A DNA stretch of 64,000 nucleotides, taken from NCBI RefSeq assembly GCF_002077155.1, contig NZ_CP015027.1:2396501-2460500 (forward strand), given 5' to 3'. Positions 9,043 through 17,227 of the stretch are shown one piece after another. Positions within the stretch are counted from its first letter, which is position 1. Every line of letters begins with the position of its first letter. Origin of the DNA: Sporosarcina sp. P33. Its GTDB lineage: Bacteria; Bacillota; Bacilli; Bacillales_A; Planococcaceae. A program made the translations under genes and the position numbers. The notes beneath the pieces were generated by a model. The model saw only the letters and a list, made by a program, of their open reading frames with translations. It did no database searches and had not been told where the DNA came from.

Positions 9043-10614
9043 GTGAAGAGGGTAATGCAATTTGCTTTTGCAGTATGCATTTTATACATACTGCAGACAG
9101 GCGTAGCAACTGCAGAAACTGCAGAAACTTACAAGTACACGATACCTGAAATTTTGAAATTTGACACAGAAGCAATCGTGATTGCCTCAGATTTCAGCAG
9201 AGATGGGAAGTACATAGTGACAAGTCAATATGATGATGTCACGACTAGGCGTAGTTCAGTAAAGGTCTGGGAGGCTGCTACAGGATCATTAATTGGGGAA
9301 TGGAGCTTTCCTGGAATGTTTTCGAAACTCATTGACGAAGTGCGTTACAATCCGAATGGAAAACAAATTGCCGTTTTAACGGAAAATATTTCAATCATTA
9401 ATGTAAGTACAGGAAAGGTTGCTAAAACCTTGAAGGTTACGGAACCTTACTCGCCTTTTCCTACTGATATTGTATTTAATAAGGAGGGTACCGTTCTGTA
9501 TGCATCTTATACAGATGGCACAGTAGCCTTTTGGGATACTGATTCATGGGAAAAGATTAAACAATTTAAGATGCCGCAAGAGGTGATTTCACTTGCATAT
9601 ATAGATAACTTCCGACAGCTGGCCATTGCAACAAAGAACGGTGATATTCATATACGTGATGCGGAGACAGGTGCTTATGCGAAAACATTAACCGGTATAT
9701 ACCTTGGTGAAGGGTCGATCAGTTACTCGTCAGAAAGCAATATTGTAATCGGAGCATCTAAAAAAAGTAACCAGCCATTTCTATTGAATGCCAGTGAGAA
9801 TTATAGGCTAATGGATCTGAAACCGAGTGATTTTAACACTATAAGATCTTGGGGAAATGATATAGATTTCAGCCCTGATGGGAAATACGTTGCTCTATTT
9901 ACAAGAGGCGACTTAGAGGTATTTGATACTATAACAAAAGAGAAAGTGAGCCAGGTGAGACAGCCTGAATTCCTTGTGCGTGGAGTTAGATTTAGTGAAG
10001 CAACTAATCGAATCGCGGCAGGGAATAGAGTTTACGACACTGCGTCTTTGCCCGTTCGAGAGTTTGAAAAGATTCAGATAGAAGTTACTTCTACTAACAT
10101 GGAACCTGGCCAAAAACAAGCGGCAGAAGTGATCGGTATGTATAGTGACAGCACTGCAGAGAGAATCAAACCGTCAGAAATCAAATGGCAATCTACTGAA
10201 CCATCTGTAGCAGACTTCTTATATGGCAAACTAGAAGCAATCCGCTCCGGAAAAGCGAATATCATTGCAGAGTATCGCGGCTTGCGCGCATCCATCGAAA
10301 TTCAAGTGGAGAGCTATAGGGAAATTGAAGAAAAGCTTAATATATCTCAAAATAAAGTTTGGGACGTTAACTTTAATCAAGAAGTAGATATACAGACAAT
10401 TAAAGAGAAAAATATTTATATAACTAATGATCAAAATGAGATCATTCCCATTCTCTATTATGTGAGAAGTAATAAATCATCTACCGTACAGCTGATCCCT
10501 GTGAAAGATTACGAAGCGGGTAAGAGGTACACACTTTGGATACGTGAACTTCAGTCGGCATCCGGCATGCCTCTTCAGCAAGTAACAAAAATGAATTTTG
10601 TTATTGCTGATTGA
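9043..10614 (+). CDS. Secreted WD40-like beta-propeller protein with Ig-like domains
   Basis: Start chosen at GTG 9043 because AAGAAAGGGG lies 8 bases upstream; the ATG at 9013 has no ribosome site. Residues 1-25 are a signal peptide (cleavage near ATA-ET). Residues about 35-340 hold WD40/quinoprotein-like blades (FSRDGKYIVTSQ, VKVWEAATGSLIGEW, VAFWDTDSWEKIKQF, FSPDGKYVALF). Then comes a bacterial Ig-like segment (about 350-425, IKWQSTEPSVADF). The last 85 residues are an SbsA-type Ig-like domain (VWDVNFNQEVD ... GKRYTLWI), also seen in three other secreted proteins of this window. It probably acts outside the membrane as a binding scaffold; ligand unknown. A RAYT gene scrap follows it. Confidence 0.75.
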   Translation: MKRVMQFAFAVCILYILQTGVATAETAETYKYTIPEILKFDTEAIVIASDFSRDGKYIVTSQYDDVTTRRSSVKVWEAATGSLIGEWSFPGMFSKLIDEVRYNPNGKQIAVLTENISIINVSTGKVAKTLKVTEPYSPFPTDIVFNKEGTVLYASYTDGTVAFWDTDSWEKIKQFKMPQEVISLAYIDNFRQLAIATKNGDIHIRDAETGAYAKTLTGIYLGEGSISYSSESNIVIGASKKSNQPFLLNASENYRLMDLKPSDFNTIRSWGNDIDFSPDGKYVALFTRGDLEVFDTITKEKVSQVRQPEFLVRGVRFSEATNRIAAGNRVYDTASLPVREFEKIQIEVTSTNMEPGQKQAAEVIGMYSDSTAERIKPSEIKWQSTEPSVADFLYGKLEAIRSGKANIIAEYRGLRASIEIQVESYREIEEKLNISQNKVWDVNFNQEVDIQTIKEKNIYITNDQNEIIPILYYVRSNKSSTVQLIPVKDYEAGKRYTLWIRELQSASGMPLQQVTKMNFVIAD

Positions 10615-10646
10615 AAAAAGTTGCTCTGTCATTCGGATGTAATATT

Positions 10647-10757
10647 CCTAACTCTTGCGTTGATACGAGTTCTATCCCCGGCTATCTGCCTAAGCCGTTT
10701 GAGAAAACCCAGGCGGCTTATGTGGAGTATTGTTTGATGGTTTTGAAAAGAGAATGA
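10647..10757 (+). pseudogene. C-terminal remnant of a second RAYT gene
   Basis: The 36 codons before the TGA at 10755 include DTSSIPGYLPKPFEKT and AAYVEYC. They align with DTSSIPRCLPPPFEKT and AAYVVYC of the intact RAYT at 7974. No upstream RAYT sequence remains. It shows that at least one more RAYT copy existed here and was mostly deleted. Confidence 0.75.
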
Positions 10758-10810
10758 AATAGGTCTGACCATATTTGGAGGAGGCGGTAACAGCGAACCG
10801 TAGTAATATG

Positions 10811-10930
10811 TATCTGTACATCACACAATTCAGGATGGAGCAGTTTGAAGATTACAATGTTGTAGAGTGGAAATGAGCTGGGAATGCTATGAAGTCTTTT
10901 GACTGATAGATACGGTCAAAAGGCTTTTTT
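10811..10930 (+). repeat. Dispersed repeat, half-site plus hairpin (copy 4)
   Basis: The half-site ATCTGTACATCACACAATTC at 10812-10831 is followed about 60 bases later by the hairpin AAGTCTTTTGAC...GTCAAAAGGCTTTTTT (10892-10930). It lies just downstream of the RAYT remnant. I see no gene between 10931 and 11131. Confidence 0.65.
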
Positions 10931-11131
10931 GTATGCAATTTTAATTAACTCACAGAGTATTGCTGATTTCATTGAAAGTGGTTTGTCGAAGCACAATATG
11001 TGAAAGTTGTAAAGCCTCGGCTAAAAAGCAATCACGAAATAATAGTCTGTTCTAGTAAATTTTCCTAGTCAGAATATTCGTAGACAAGCAACGCTTTAAC
11101 GCCTATACTGAGTCAAAAGACAGATGAGGTA

Positions 11132-11371
11132 TTGATCACGACGAGTAATGGAGTCACTACAACAATGAGAGGAATGAGCTACAATCAGTTTAGAAAAAAG
11201 GTTCTATGTACTCGAGTTCGAATCTCCATGCTGGAAGTGATGTTTGAGATTGATCATGAAGTACAGCGGCAGTTGGATACCCGTAAACGCCGGGAAATTC
11301 GGGATTTCATTTTGAATTGCCTGAAGAAAAATGAGCCTTTTAGAGTGAAGGTGCATCACACAACCAATTAA
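11132..11371 (+). pseudogene. Truncated DndB/DGQHR-like N-terminal fragment
   Basis: The 79 codons include VRISMLEVMFEIDHEVQRQL and RREIRDFILNCL, then KNEPFRV. This pattern resembles the N-terminus of DndB-type (DGQHR-domain) proteins, regulators linked to DNA phosphorothioation. DndB proteins run to 350 residues or more, so this is a stub. The frame ends with VHHTTN, residues encoded by a copy of the dispersed half-site GTGCATCACACAA, so the repeat marks the truncation point. The TTG start has only a weak GATGAGG site, and no dndA-E genes are present. The family call is from memory of motif shape and is tentative. Confidence 0.4.
11348..11368 (+). repeat. Dispersed half-site at the end of the DndB-like fragment
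   Basis: AAGGTGCATCACACAACCAA matches the GTGCATCACACAATTC half-site with small changes. It supplies the last codons and stop of the fragment upstream. Confidence 0.5.
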
Positions 11372-11398
11372 TAGGTTAAATAAAGGGGGAGAACATTT

Positions 11399-13912
11399 GT
11401 GAGGAAAAAGTTCCTTGCCAAAATGTTTGTTATTGTGCTTATATTGAACTTTATTTTTTTATTTCCAAGTAACATTTTAGCGGATAACGGGACCGCAAAA
11501 GGTTGGAAGGAATTCACTGAAATGAAAAATGTCCCACTTAATAAAAAGTGGACGATTACATTTAATCATGAGGTTGAACTTTCATCGTTAATCGATGACA
11601 ATATTTATGTTTTAGATTCAACGAATGGAAAGGTCCCTGTCACTATCGTTCAAGTAGATGAAGGGAAGCAAGTTTTAGTAAGTCCACCTAATGAAGGGTA
11701 CAAGCCGAATTCGTCTTATACATTATATATTTCAGAAAATGTTTATTCGAAAGAACGAAAATTAATGAAACATCCAGTTAAAATGCCGTTCAGAACTGGT
11801 TCTAGTGAAGTTCCAGTAGATTCATTTCAGCCACGGGCGGAAAGTGAAAATATCGTTGAGTTAAAAGAGGATGTTGTTGATTTATCAAAGCGTATTTTAA
11901 CAGACTTAGAAACTTTAGACTATGAAGGTAATCTATTTGTATTTATTGGTGCGCCAGAAGAATTAAGTCATCTTTCAGTCGGTGATATTTTTATTCTCCC
12001 ACCTACCGAAGATTTCCCTTTTGGCTGGTCAAAAGAAATCATTACGATCGAATTTGACGGTTCCCATACGATTATTGAGACGAAAGAGCCGAATATGGAA
12101 GACGTCATTGATAAAATTGACATATCTCAAATTATTGCCATTGAAGCGAAAGATGTCATGCTCGATCCTGAAGTTTACCCAAATATTATAAGTGAGGAAG
12201 GTCGGGGGAACCACCGGAATTTTAAAGTAGCAAATAGAGACGAAATGTCCATTGGAGAGATTGAAATTGGGATGGATGGAGATAATGTTTTCGTAGAGTT
12301 TAGTGATATTGTGCTTAAAGAACAAAACTTGGGGGAAATAAAGATAGAAGGAAAACTAGAATCAAATCTTCCTGAAGTATTTATAGACGTTCAGCGTATG
12401 CTCCCAAATCGAATAGAATTCGTTAGTGGAATTGAAGAATCGTTTACTTTGAAATATGAATTTATAGGTGTAGAAGCTGAGAAGTATTTTAATTTAGGAA
12501 CTCCAATACCTGTCAAAGCATATGGCGTAGCAGGTGCTGAAATTCAATTTTACATTAAAATCTCTGGTTCTGGAGAAGTTTCGCTAGATTTTAGTTTAAC
12601 GAGCAGCCGTGAATATCGACTTGGAATTAAAAATGGGGAAAACGGAATTGAAGTATATAACGATTCAACAACGGCAACAACTCCCAATATCGATGGATTA
12701 ACTGGTACTTTAACGGGAAAAGTCGGCTTAGGTGTAGGAATTACTGCGAAAATCATTCAATTTGAACTGGGTGGAATTGAGGCTGATGCTGGTTATCGTG
12801 CGAAGATTGAGGGACAAATTTCTCCTGGAAAGATTTGCTATACTTTAAGCGATTCGCTTTATTTCGATACAACAAGTAGATATCGAGTGAGCCCAACAAA
12901 TTTTGAAAAAGGTAAATTACTTACCTATTCGATCGCTCTAAGCAAAGGGACGACCTGTGATTTTATTGATATTCTCGTCGAGCCAGTCGTACTGCGTGGC
13001 GGAGAAAAAACAACATTGAAATTAACAGGACTAGACCCTTGGAATATTAGCAAAGACATCGAATTACCTGATAACAAGGTGAGCTTAAAATCAAATGACA
13101 CAAGCATTGCAGGAGTTAATCAATTTGGTGATGTTGTCATTTATCCAGAAGCTAAAGATGGAGAAAGTACAACGATTACAATTACTTATGATCGTGGTAA
13201 ATGGAAAAATCCTCTGACGAAAGAAGTCGAAGTTATTGTTCAAAGTAATGAAGATGTCTATCATATTGAAATGCCAACTTTTGAAGAAATGAAAATAATG
13301 GCTGGAGATATAGGTGGTAAATTAAAAGGCGTGTTAGAAAGTGGCGCTAACCCAACAAAAGATGACTTTTCTACAATCGTTGATGGACTCAAGCAATACG
13401 CTACAGACGATTATATTTACGATGAATTAAAACCATATTATGAAGAACATGTGTATAGTACCATTGATGTTTACTTGTTCCCTTTACAAGTCGATACAGA
13501 TTTAGTATTTGATATTCTTGAAGCAAAGGGCAATCGTGTCGTCGTGCAAACGGTTGAGCGCGGAAATGCGAATACGGATGGCAGTCATATCATTTACACG
13601 TTTAAATATGAAAACGGTCGCTGGTTAGTCGATGATTATCAATCTATTTCCTTAGGTTCAGAGCCACTTCCTGCTCTTACAACGCAAGAGGTAGAACAAT
13701 ATTTATCCAACTATTACTCAAAATCAAACTACAATGAGGAAGTAAACGTTACTTATTTAACTACTGGCACAAGAAAACTGTACAATTATTATACTGGTAG
13801 ACATGAAAATCGAACGTATTACCGTTACCATATAACAACAACTCTATATGAATATGTGGAAGATTTCTTTATTCACAATGGTAGTATTGTAAACGTTGAA
13901 TGGTCAGGTTAG
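11399..13912 (+). CDS. Large secreted protein with SbsA-type Ig-like domain (837 aa)
   Basis: The GTG start has AAAGGGGGAG about 8 bases upstream. Residues 1-29 are a signal peptide (RKKFLAKMF, then a hydrophobic core, cleavage near ILA-DN). Residues about 36-137 are an SbsA-type Ig-like domain (KKWTITFNHEVELSSLIDDN ... PNSSYTLYISENV). The middle (about 160-610) is beta-rich and not recognised. The C-terminal 220 residues form a compact alpha/beta region (EMPTFEEMKIMAGD..., then KYENGRWLVDDYQ) like NTF2-type domains that often end Bacillales extracellular proteins. There is no anchor motif. A half-site repeat begins one base after the stop. Substrate or partner unknown. Confidence 0.7.
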   Translation: MRKKFLAKMFVIVLILNFIFLFPSNILADNGTAKGWKEFTEMKNVPLNKKWTITFNHEVELSSLIDDNIYVLDSTNGKVPVTIVQVDEGKQVLVSPPNEGYKPNSSYTLYISENVYSKERKLMKHPVKMPFRTGSSEVPVDSFQPRAESENIVELKEDVVDLSKRILTDLETLDYEGNLFVFIGAPEELSHLSVGDIFILPPTEDFPFGWSKEIITIEFDGSHTIIETKEPNMEDVIDKIDISQIIAIEAKDVMLDPEVYPNIISEEGRGNHRNFKVANRDEMSIGEIEIGMDGDNVFVEFSDIVLKEQNLGEIKIEGKLESNLPEVFIDVQRMLPNRIEFVSGIEESFTLKYEFIGVEAEKYFNLGTPIPVKAYGVAGAEIQFYIKISGSGEVSLDFSLTSSREYRLGIKNGENGIEVYNDSTTATTPNIDGLTGTLTGKVGLGVGITAKIIQFELGGIEADAGYRAKIEGQISPGKICYTLSDSLYFDTTSRYRVSPTNFEKGKLLTYSIALSKGTTCDFIDILVEPVVLRGGEKTTLKLTGLDPWNISKDIELPDNKVSLKSNDTSIAGVNQFGDVVIYPEAKDGESTTITITYDRGKWKNPLTKEVEVIVQSNEDVYHIEMPTFEEMKIMAGDIGGKLKGVLESGANPTKDDFSTIVDGLKQYATDDYIYDELKPYYEEHVYSTIDVYLFPLQVDTDLVFDILEAKGNRVVVQTVERGNANTDGSHIIYTFKYENGRWLVDDYQSISLGSEPLPALTTQEVEQYLSNYYSKSNYNEEVNVTYLTTGTRKLYNYYTGRHENRTYYRYHITTTLYEYVEDFFIHNGSIVNVEWSG

Positions 13913-13913
13913 G

Positions 13914-13935
13914 ATGCCTGTGCACCACACAATTA
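13914..13935 (+). repeat. Dispersed half-site directly after the stop codon
   Basis: GATGCCTGTGCACCACACAA continues into TT and starts 2 bases after the TAG at 13910. A second weak copy (AGTGTATTACACAATTA) lies at about 13972-13988. Confidence 0.65.
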
Positions 13936-14028
13936 TAGCTGGGTAGTAACGGACTTGAGTAAAGGGCTCCAGTGTATTACACAATTAATAAATACACCAG
14001 AGGGTTCTTTTAAACGGGGTAACTAATC

Positions 14029-14607
14029 ATGTATATTTTTAAATGGATTACTGAAACGTGGGAAAAGGAAATCTGGTACGAACAATTTTATATTATTACA
14101 GGAATTGCTTTCATAGTGTTTGCGCTGGTTACTATTCTCACTTTTATTCCCCACTCAAAGGTGATAGAGGATGTGGAAAGAGAGTTCAATAAGAACTACT
14201 CCAGGCATTTCTTTATGTGGTTTCGAGCAAACAAGCGTGCTGCACTATATCGGGATGCTGAAGCCGCTGTCAAGGTATATAATCCTCTTTATATTTGGTA
14301 TGTAGTGAAGAATTGGTCGTCCCAAATAGCTTCGCTAAGTTTTACTGCGACGCTTTTTCTTGTAGCTGGGTCACTGATTTATGAATTCTTGGATAGTCCC
14401 GTCAATGAAGAGTATGATTACGGTGACTACATAATAGAGGAAACTGTTCCTTCAGATAATAGTAGAATACACCATGTCGATCCCCATTGGGTGGAAGGTT
14501 ATGAACGTTCTGACGGTACAAAAGTAGAAGGATATTGGCGCGGTGGGAATAGCGGATATGACAGAAGTAATCCTGATGGAAGTCTTGATAATAATTTAAG
14601 ACCTTGA
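14029..14607 (+). CDS. Two-TM membrane protein of unknown function (192 aa)
   Basis: The ATG follows ACGGGGTAAC. Hydrophobic segments lie at residues about 19-42 (ITGIAFIVFALVTILTF) and 98-118 (ASLSFTATLFLVAGSL). Between them is a basic, aromatic loop (HFFMWFRANKRAALYRDAE). The C-terminal 70 residues are soluble, very acidic, then contain HHVDPHWVEGYERSDGTKVE and GYWRGG, a motif seen in proteins tagged with short His/Trp/Gly-rich tails. No enzyme motif is seen. A weak terminator-like stem lies farther on. Confidence 0.6.
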   Translation: MYIFKWITETWEKEIWYEQFYIITGIAFIVFALVTILTFIPHSKVIEDVEREFNKNYSRHFFMWFRANKRAALYRDAEAAVKVYNPLYIWYVVKNWSSQIASLSFTATLFLVAGSLIYEFLDSPVNEEYDYGDYIIEETVPSDNSRIHHVDPHWVEGYERSDGTKVEGYWRGGNSGYDRSNPDGSLDNNLRP

Positions 14608-14833
14608 GGGGAACAGAAACCAAGAAATAGCTTTGGGTGAATTTTCAAAGGGCGGCCTATGCATCGCTCGTAGTGTATGGATTCCGGCGATGAAATAATT
14701 CAGTTGCCAACTCCACGGGCAGGAAATATCGAAACTAAAGAGTATGGATCACGGCTAATTATTAAATACTATTTAGATTTGAGTACACTACACTATGCAG
14801 ACACTCTTCCGACAACTTGATAGTAGAAAAAAG

Positions 14834-14874
14834 AAGCGTCTACTGAATGAGAAATCAAACAGTAGGCTCTTTTC
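14834..14874 (+). terminator. Probable intrinsic terminator
   Basis: AGCGTCTACTG and CAGTAGGCT pair imperfectly over a 16-base loop and are followed by CTTTT. It lies 227 bases after the membrane protein gene. Confidence 0.5.
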
Positions 14875-15003
14875 ATCTCTTTCGCTAAAGTGAGTCTATA
14901 CTGAACTTCCCATTTTTCACACTAAAGATCCAGACAAATTATAACCAGAGACAGTCATGCAGGACGTAATCAGGCAGAAAAAAGAAACAGTTCCATTGGA
15001 TGC

Positions 15004-15256
15004 GGAATTGTTTCTCAGTGGGTAGTTACAGTGACTGTAATGCAACTCCCGGGAAAGTCATAGTATATATTCTTCTTCAAATTAAATCCTACAATGTCAG
15101 TTCTCTGAACAGCATCAGCCTTTCATAACTTTTTCACTACAACTTTCTGTGAATCTCCGCCTTCATCAGTACGACTACTACCACCGTTAGTTTCTTCTTA
15201 ACTTTCCCTGTTTTCATCAACGGAATTGGTGGAGGTTCCTACCGGCATTGACATAA
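15004..15256 (-). pseudogene. Possible decayed lipoprotein-like gene
   Basis: Read leftwards from about 15254, one frame gives MPVGTSTNSVDENRES, a stop, EETNGGSSRTDEGGDSQKVV, a stop, and then a hydrophobic/polar stretch. The acidic Ser/Gly/Glu run resembles the linker after a lipobox. Three stops interrupt the frame, and no start or ribosome site remains. The evidence is composition and frame continuity only. I see no other gene between 14608 and 15446. Confidence 0.3.
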
Positions 15257-15336
15257 TCAAACTTGCTTTATAAAGTTAGGAAATGCAGAAAATAACAGAA
15301 TAAAGCAACATTTGAACAGTTAGCCGAGTTAACAGC

Positions 15337-15365
15337 TTGACATTTTACCTATTATGATTTTATAT
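15337..15365 (+). promoter_or_regulatory. Probable sigma-A promoter of the hydantoinase operon
   Basis: TTGACA at 15337-15342 is followed after 17 bases by TTATAT. The region downstream is AT-rich, with the osmC-like gene about 80 bases on. Confidence 0.45.
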
Positions 15366-15446
15366 TAAACCTATTAATTAAGTAAACATTTAAAGAGTGA
15401 AAAGACTGATAAGTACGAAAATTTATTCGGCGAAGGAGAAGGATCT

Positions 15447-15836
15447 ATGACAACGATTCAACAAATTAATGGAGAGTTTAGTATTGCTAATGGGAATGGA
15501 ATTCAAGTCATAGGGAAGAAGGCAGCTGATGAAGAGGGTCTTTCTCCGATTGAGCTTCTTGAGGCATCTCTAGGACTGTGTGTTGCGATTACGATAAAGA
15601 GAATGTTGGAAAGGGACGGTATTGAAGTACCGGAAGATGAGCTTTTTGTAAAGGTTGCGGCCAAGAAAGCAATAAAAGGACCTTCTCGTATAGAACAATG
15701 TGTTGTAAACGTTCGGTTTCCTGAATTGATTGCTTCCGATTATAGAAAAAAATTGCTATTGTCTGCTGAAAGGGCTTGTACGATAGGTAATACGCTTAAA
15801 GAAAGTGTAGTTATTCGGACACAAGAGTTAATCTAG
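15447..15836 (+). CDS. OsmC/Ohr family protein
   Basis: The 129-residue protein has the OsmC fold signatures: SPIELLEASLGLCVAITIKR with the first conserved cysteine, then ERACTIGNTLKES with the second. In the family this cysteine pair reduces organic hydroperoxides, although YhfA-like members may have other roles. The ATG follows GAAGGAGAAGG. It is the first gene of a five-gene, tightly spaced set (17-21 base gaps, then 4-base overlaps) with a permease and hydantoinase-type enzymes. Its role there is unclear; protection from, or binding of, a reactive intermediate is a guess. Length is near the usual 135-140 residues. Confidence 0.8.
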   Translation: MTTIQQINGEFSIANGNGIQVIGKKAADEEGLSPIELLEASLGLCVAITIKRMLERDGIEVPEDELFVKVAAKKAIKGPSRIEQCVVNVRFPELIASDYRKKLLLSAERACTIGNTLKESVVIRTQELI

Positions 15837-15853
15837 CAGCTGAAGGAGATTGG

Positions 15854-17206
15854 ATGATGGAAAATAAAATGGAACAACTATCAAAAGCACAAACAGATGA
15901 TTTTGCTATTACCCCTGTACCTGCCTCTTATCGAAAATCGCCGCTGAATATAGCAGTGACGAGCTGTGCTTGGGTCATATCGCTATCAACGATTGTCACG
16001 GGAGGTGCGCTTATACAAGGGTTGAATTTCTCCGGCGCTCTTCTTGCGGCTATATTCGGGATGCTGATCTTGGCCGTGTATGGTTTTTTCCAGGGAATGA
16101 TGGGGGCTAAGTACGGAATCTCCACTACCGTTTTGGCACGGCAAGCTTTTGGACGACATGGTGCCAGTTTATTTGGCATTGTGCTGGCTTTGACAATGGG
16201 AATCGGCTGGTTCGGTTGGCAAGTGGCCTTTTTTGGCACGACAATTTCTGAAATGTTTCCTGGCGTGTGGCTGGCGAAGCCTGAAGTTGCCGTTGTTTGG
16301 GGAGGCATTTTAATGATGCTTACTGCTTTTATCGGTTACCGGGGCCTTGCTGCGCTAAGCTTTATCGCGGTTCCGCTCGTTGTCATTTTATCGATTTGGG
16401 GCATTGTAAATGCAGTGAATTATTCGGGGAGCTGGAGCAATCTGATGGCATTTGAACCGTCTGGCGACCCTATGACGATATTTGATGGTATTACGATTGT
16501 TGTAGGAAATGCTGCATTAGGCGCAGTGGTCTTTCCGGACGTTACCCGGTATGCCAGGAATGCAGTGTCAGGGGGCATTAGTGCATCGAGCGGCTATTTT
16601 TTTGGCGGTGTATTTTGTATCATTGCCGGAGCAGCGATGGCGATTGCGGCGCAAGTGCCAGACGTTGGATCGACTCCGAATATCCCCGCCGCCATGAGTA
16701 AACTTGGATTAGGCTTTTTCGCCTTTCTGATCTTGGTCTTTGCGCAATGGACAACGAATGATAATAATTTATATACCGGTTCGCTCGGGCTTCGCAACGT
16801 AGTGAAGCTGCCTAAAAAGTTGCTCGTCATACTGATGGGAACAACTGGCATTGTTATCGCGCTGCTGGGGATTCAGGACTTTTTTGTTCCGCTTTTATCA
16901 TTTCTAGGGTTGTATGTTCCTCCGATTGCAGGTGTGATGATAGCAGATCATTGGATTGTGTCTGCGAAGATCCGTAAACGGCACTACCAGTTTGGCGCAG
17001 GCTCAACGTATTCTGCCCTAAATGTTGTCGCCATTGTGTCCGTTGTAACGGGCGGTTTGATCGCATCCAAGCTGATGTTTGGCATCGGTGCACTGAATTC
17101 AACGGTTTTGGCATTCATCCTATACATCGTATTGACTTATATTTTAACGAAATTACATATACGGTATGAGTTTGGAGAAGTGAAGGAAGAGTCGACAGGC
17201 TTTTGA
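15854..17206 (+). CDS. NCS1-family cytosine/purine/hydantoin permease
   Basis: The 450-residue protein has about 12 membrane spans. It shows the NCS1 pattern: cytosolic N-terminus ending in TPVPASYRKSPLNIAVTSCA, then FFQGMMGAKYGISTTVLARQ in the early spans and FAQWTTNDNNLYTGSLGL in the middle. CodB-like cytosine permeases share these features. Family members take up cytosine, purines, allantoin or hydantoins by sodium or proton symport. Because the next genes are hydantoinase/oxoprolinase subunits, a cyclic amide or hydantoin-like substrate is the likeliest cargo (inference). The ATG (a double ATG) sits behind GAAGGAGA. Confidence 0.85.
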   Translation: MMENKMEQLSKAQTDDFAITPVPASYRKSPLNIAVTSCAWVISLSTIVTGGALIQGLNFSGALLAAIFGMLILAVYGFFQGMMGAKYGISTTVLARQAFGRHGASLFGIVLALTMGIGWFGWQVAFFGTTISEMFPGVWLAKPEVAVVWGGILMMLTAFIGYRGLAALSFIAVPLVVILSIWGIVNAVNYSGSWSNLMAFEPSGDPMTIFDGITIVVGNAALGAVVFPDVTRYARNAVSGGISASSGYFFGGVFCIIAGAAMAIAAQVPDVGSTPNIPAAMSKLGLGFFAFLILVFAQWTTNDNNLYTGSLGLRNVVKLPKKLLVILMGTTGIVIALLGIQDFFVPLLSFLGLYVPPIAGVMIADHWIVSAKIRKRHYQFGAGSTYSALNVVAIVSVVTGGLIASKLMFGIGALNSTVLAFILYIVLTYILTKLHIRYEFGEVKEESTGF

Positions 17207-17227
17207 TGAGAAGGAGGAAATAATTTT

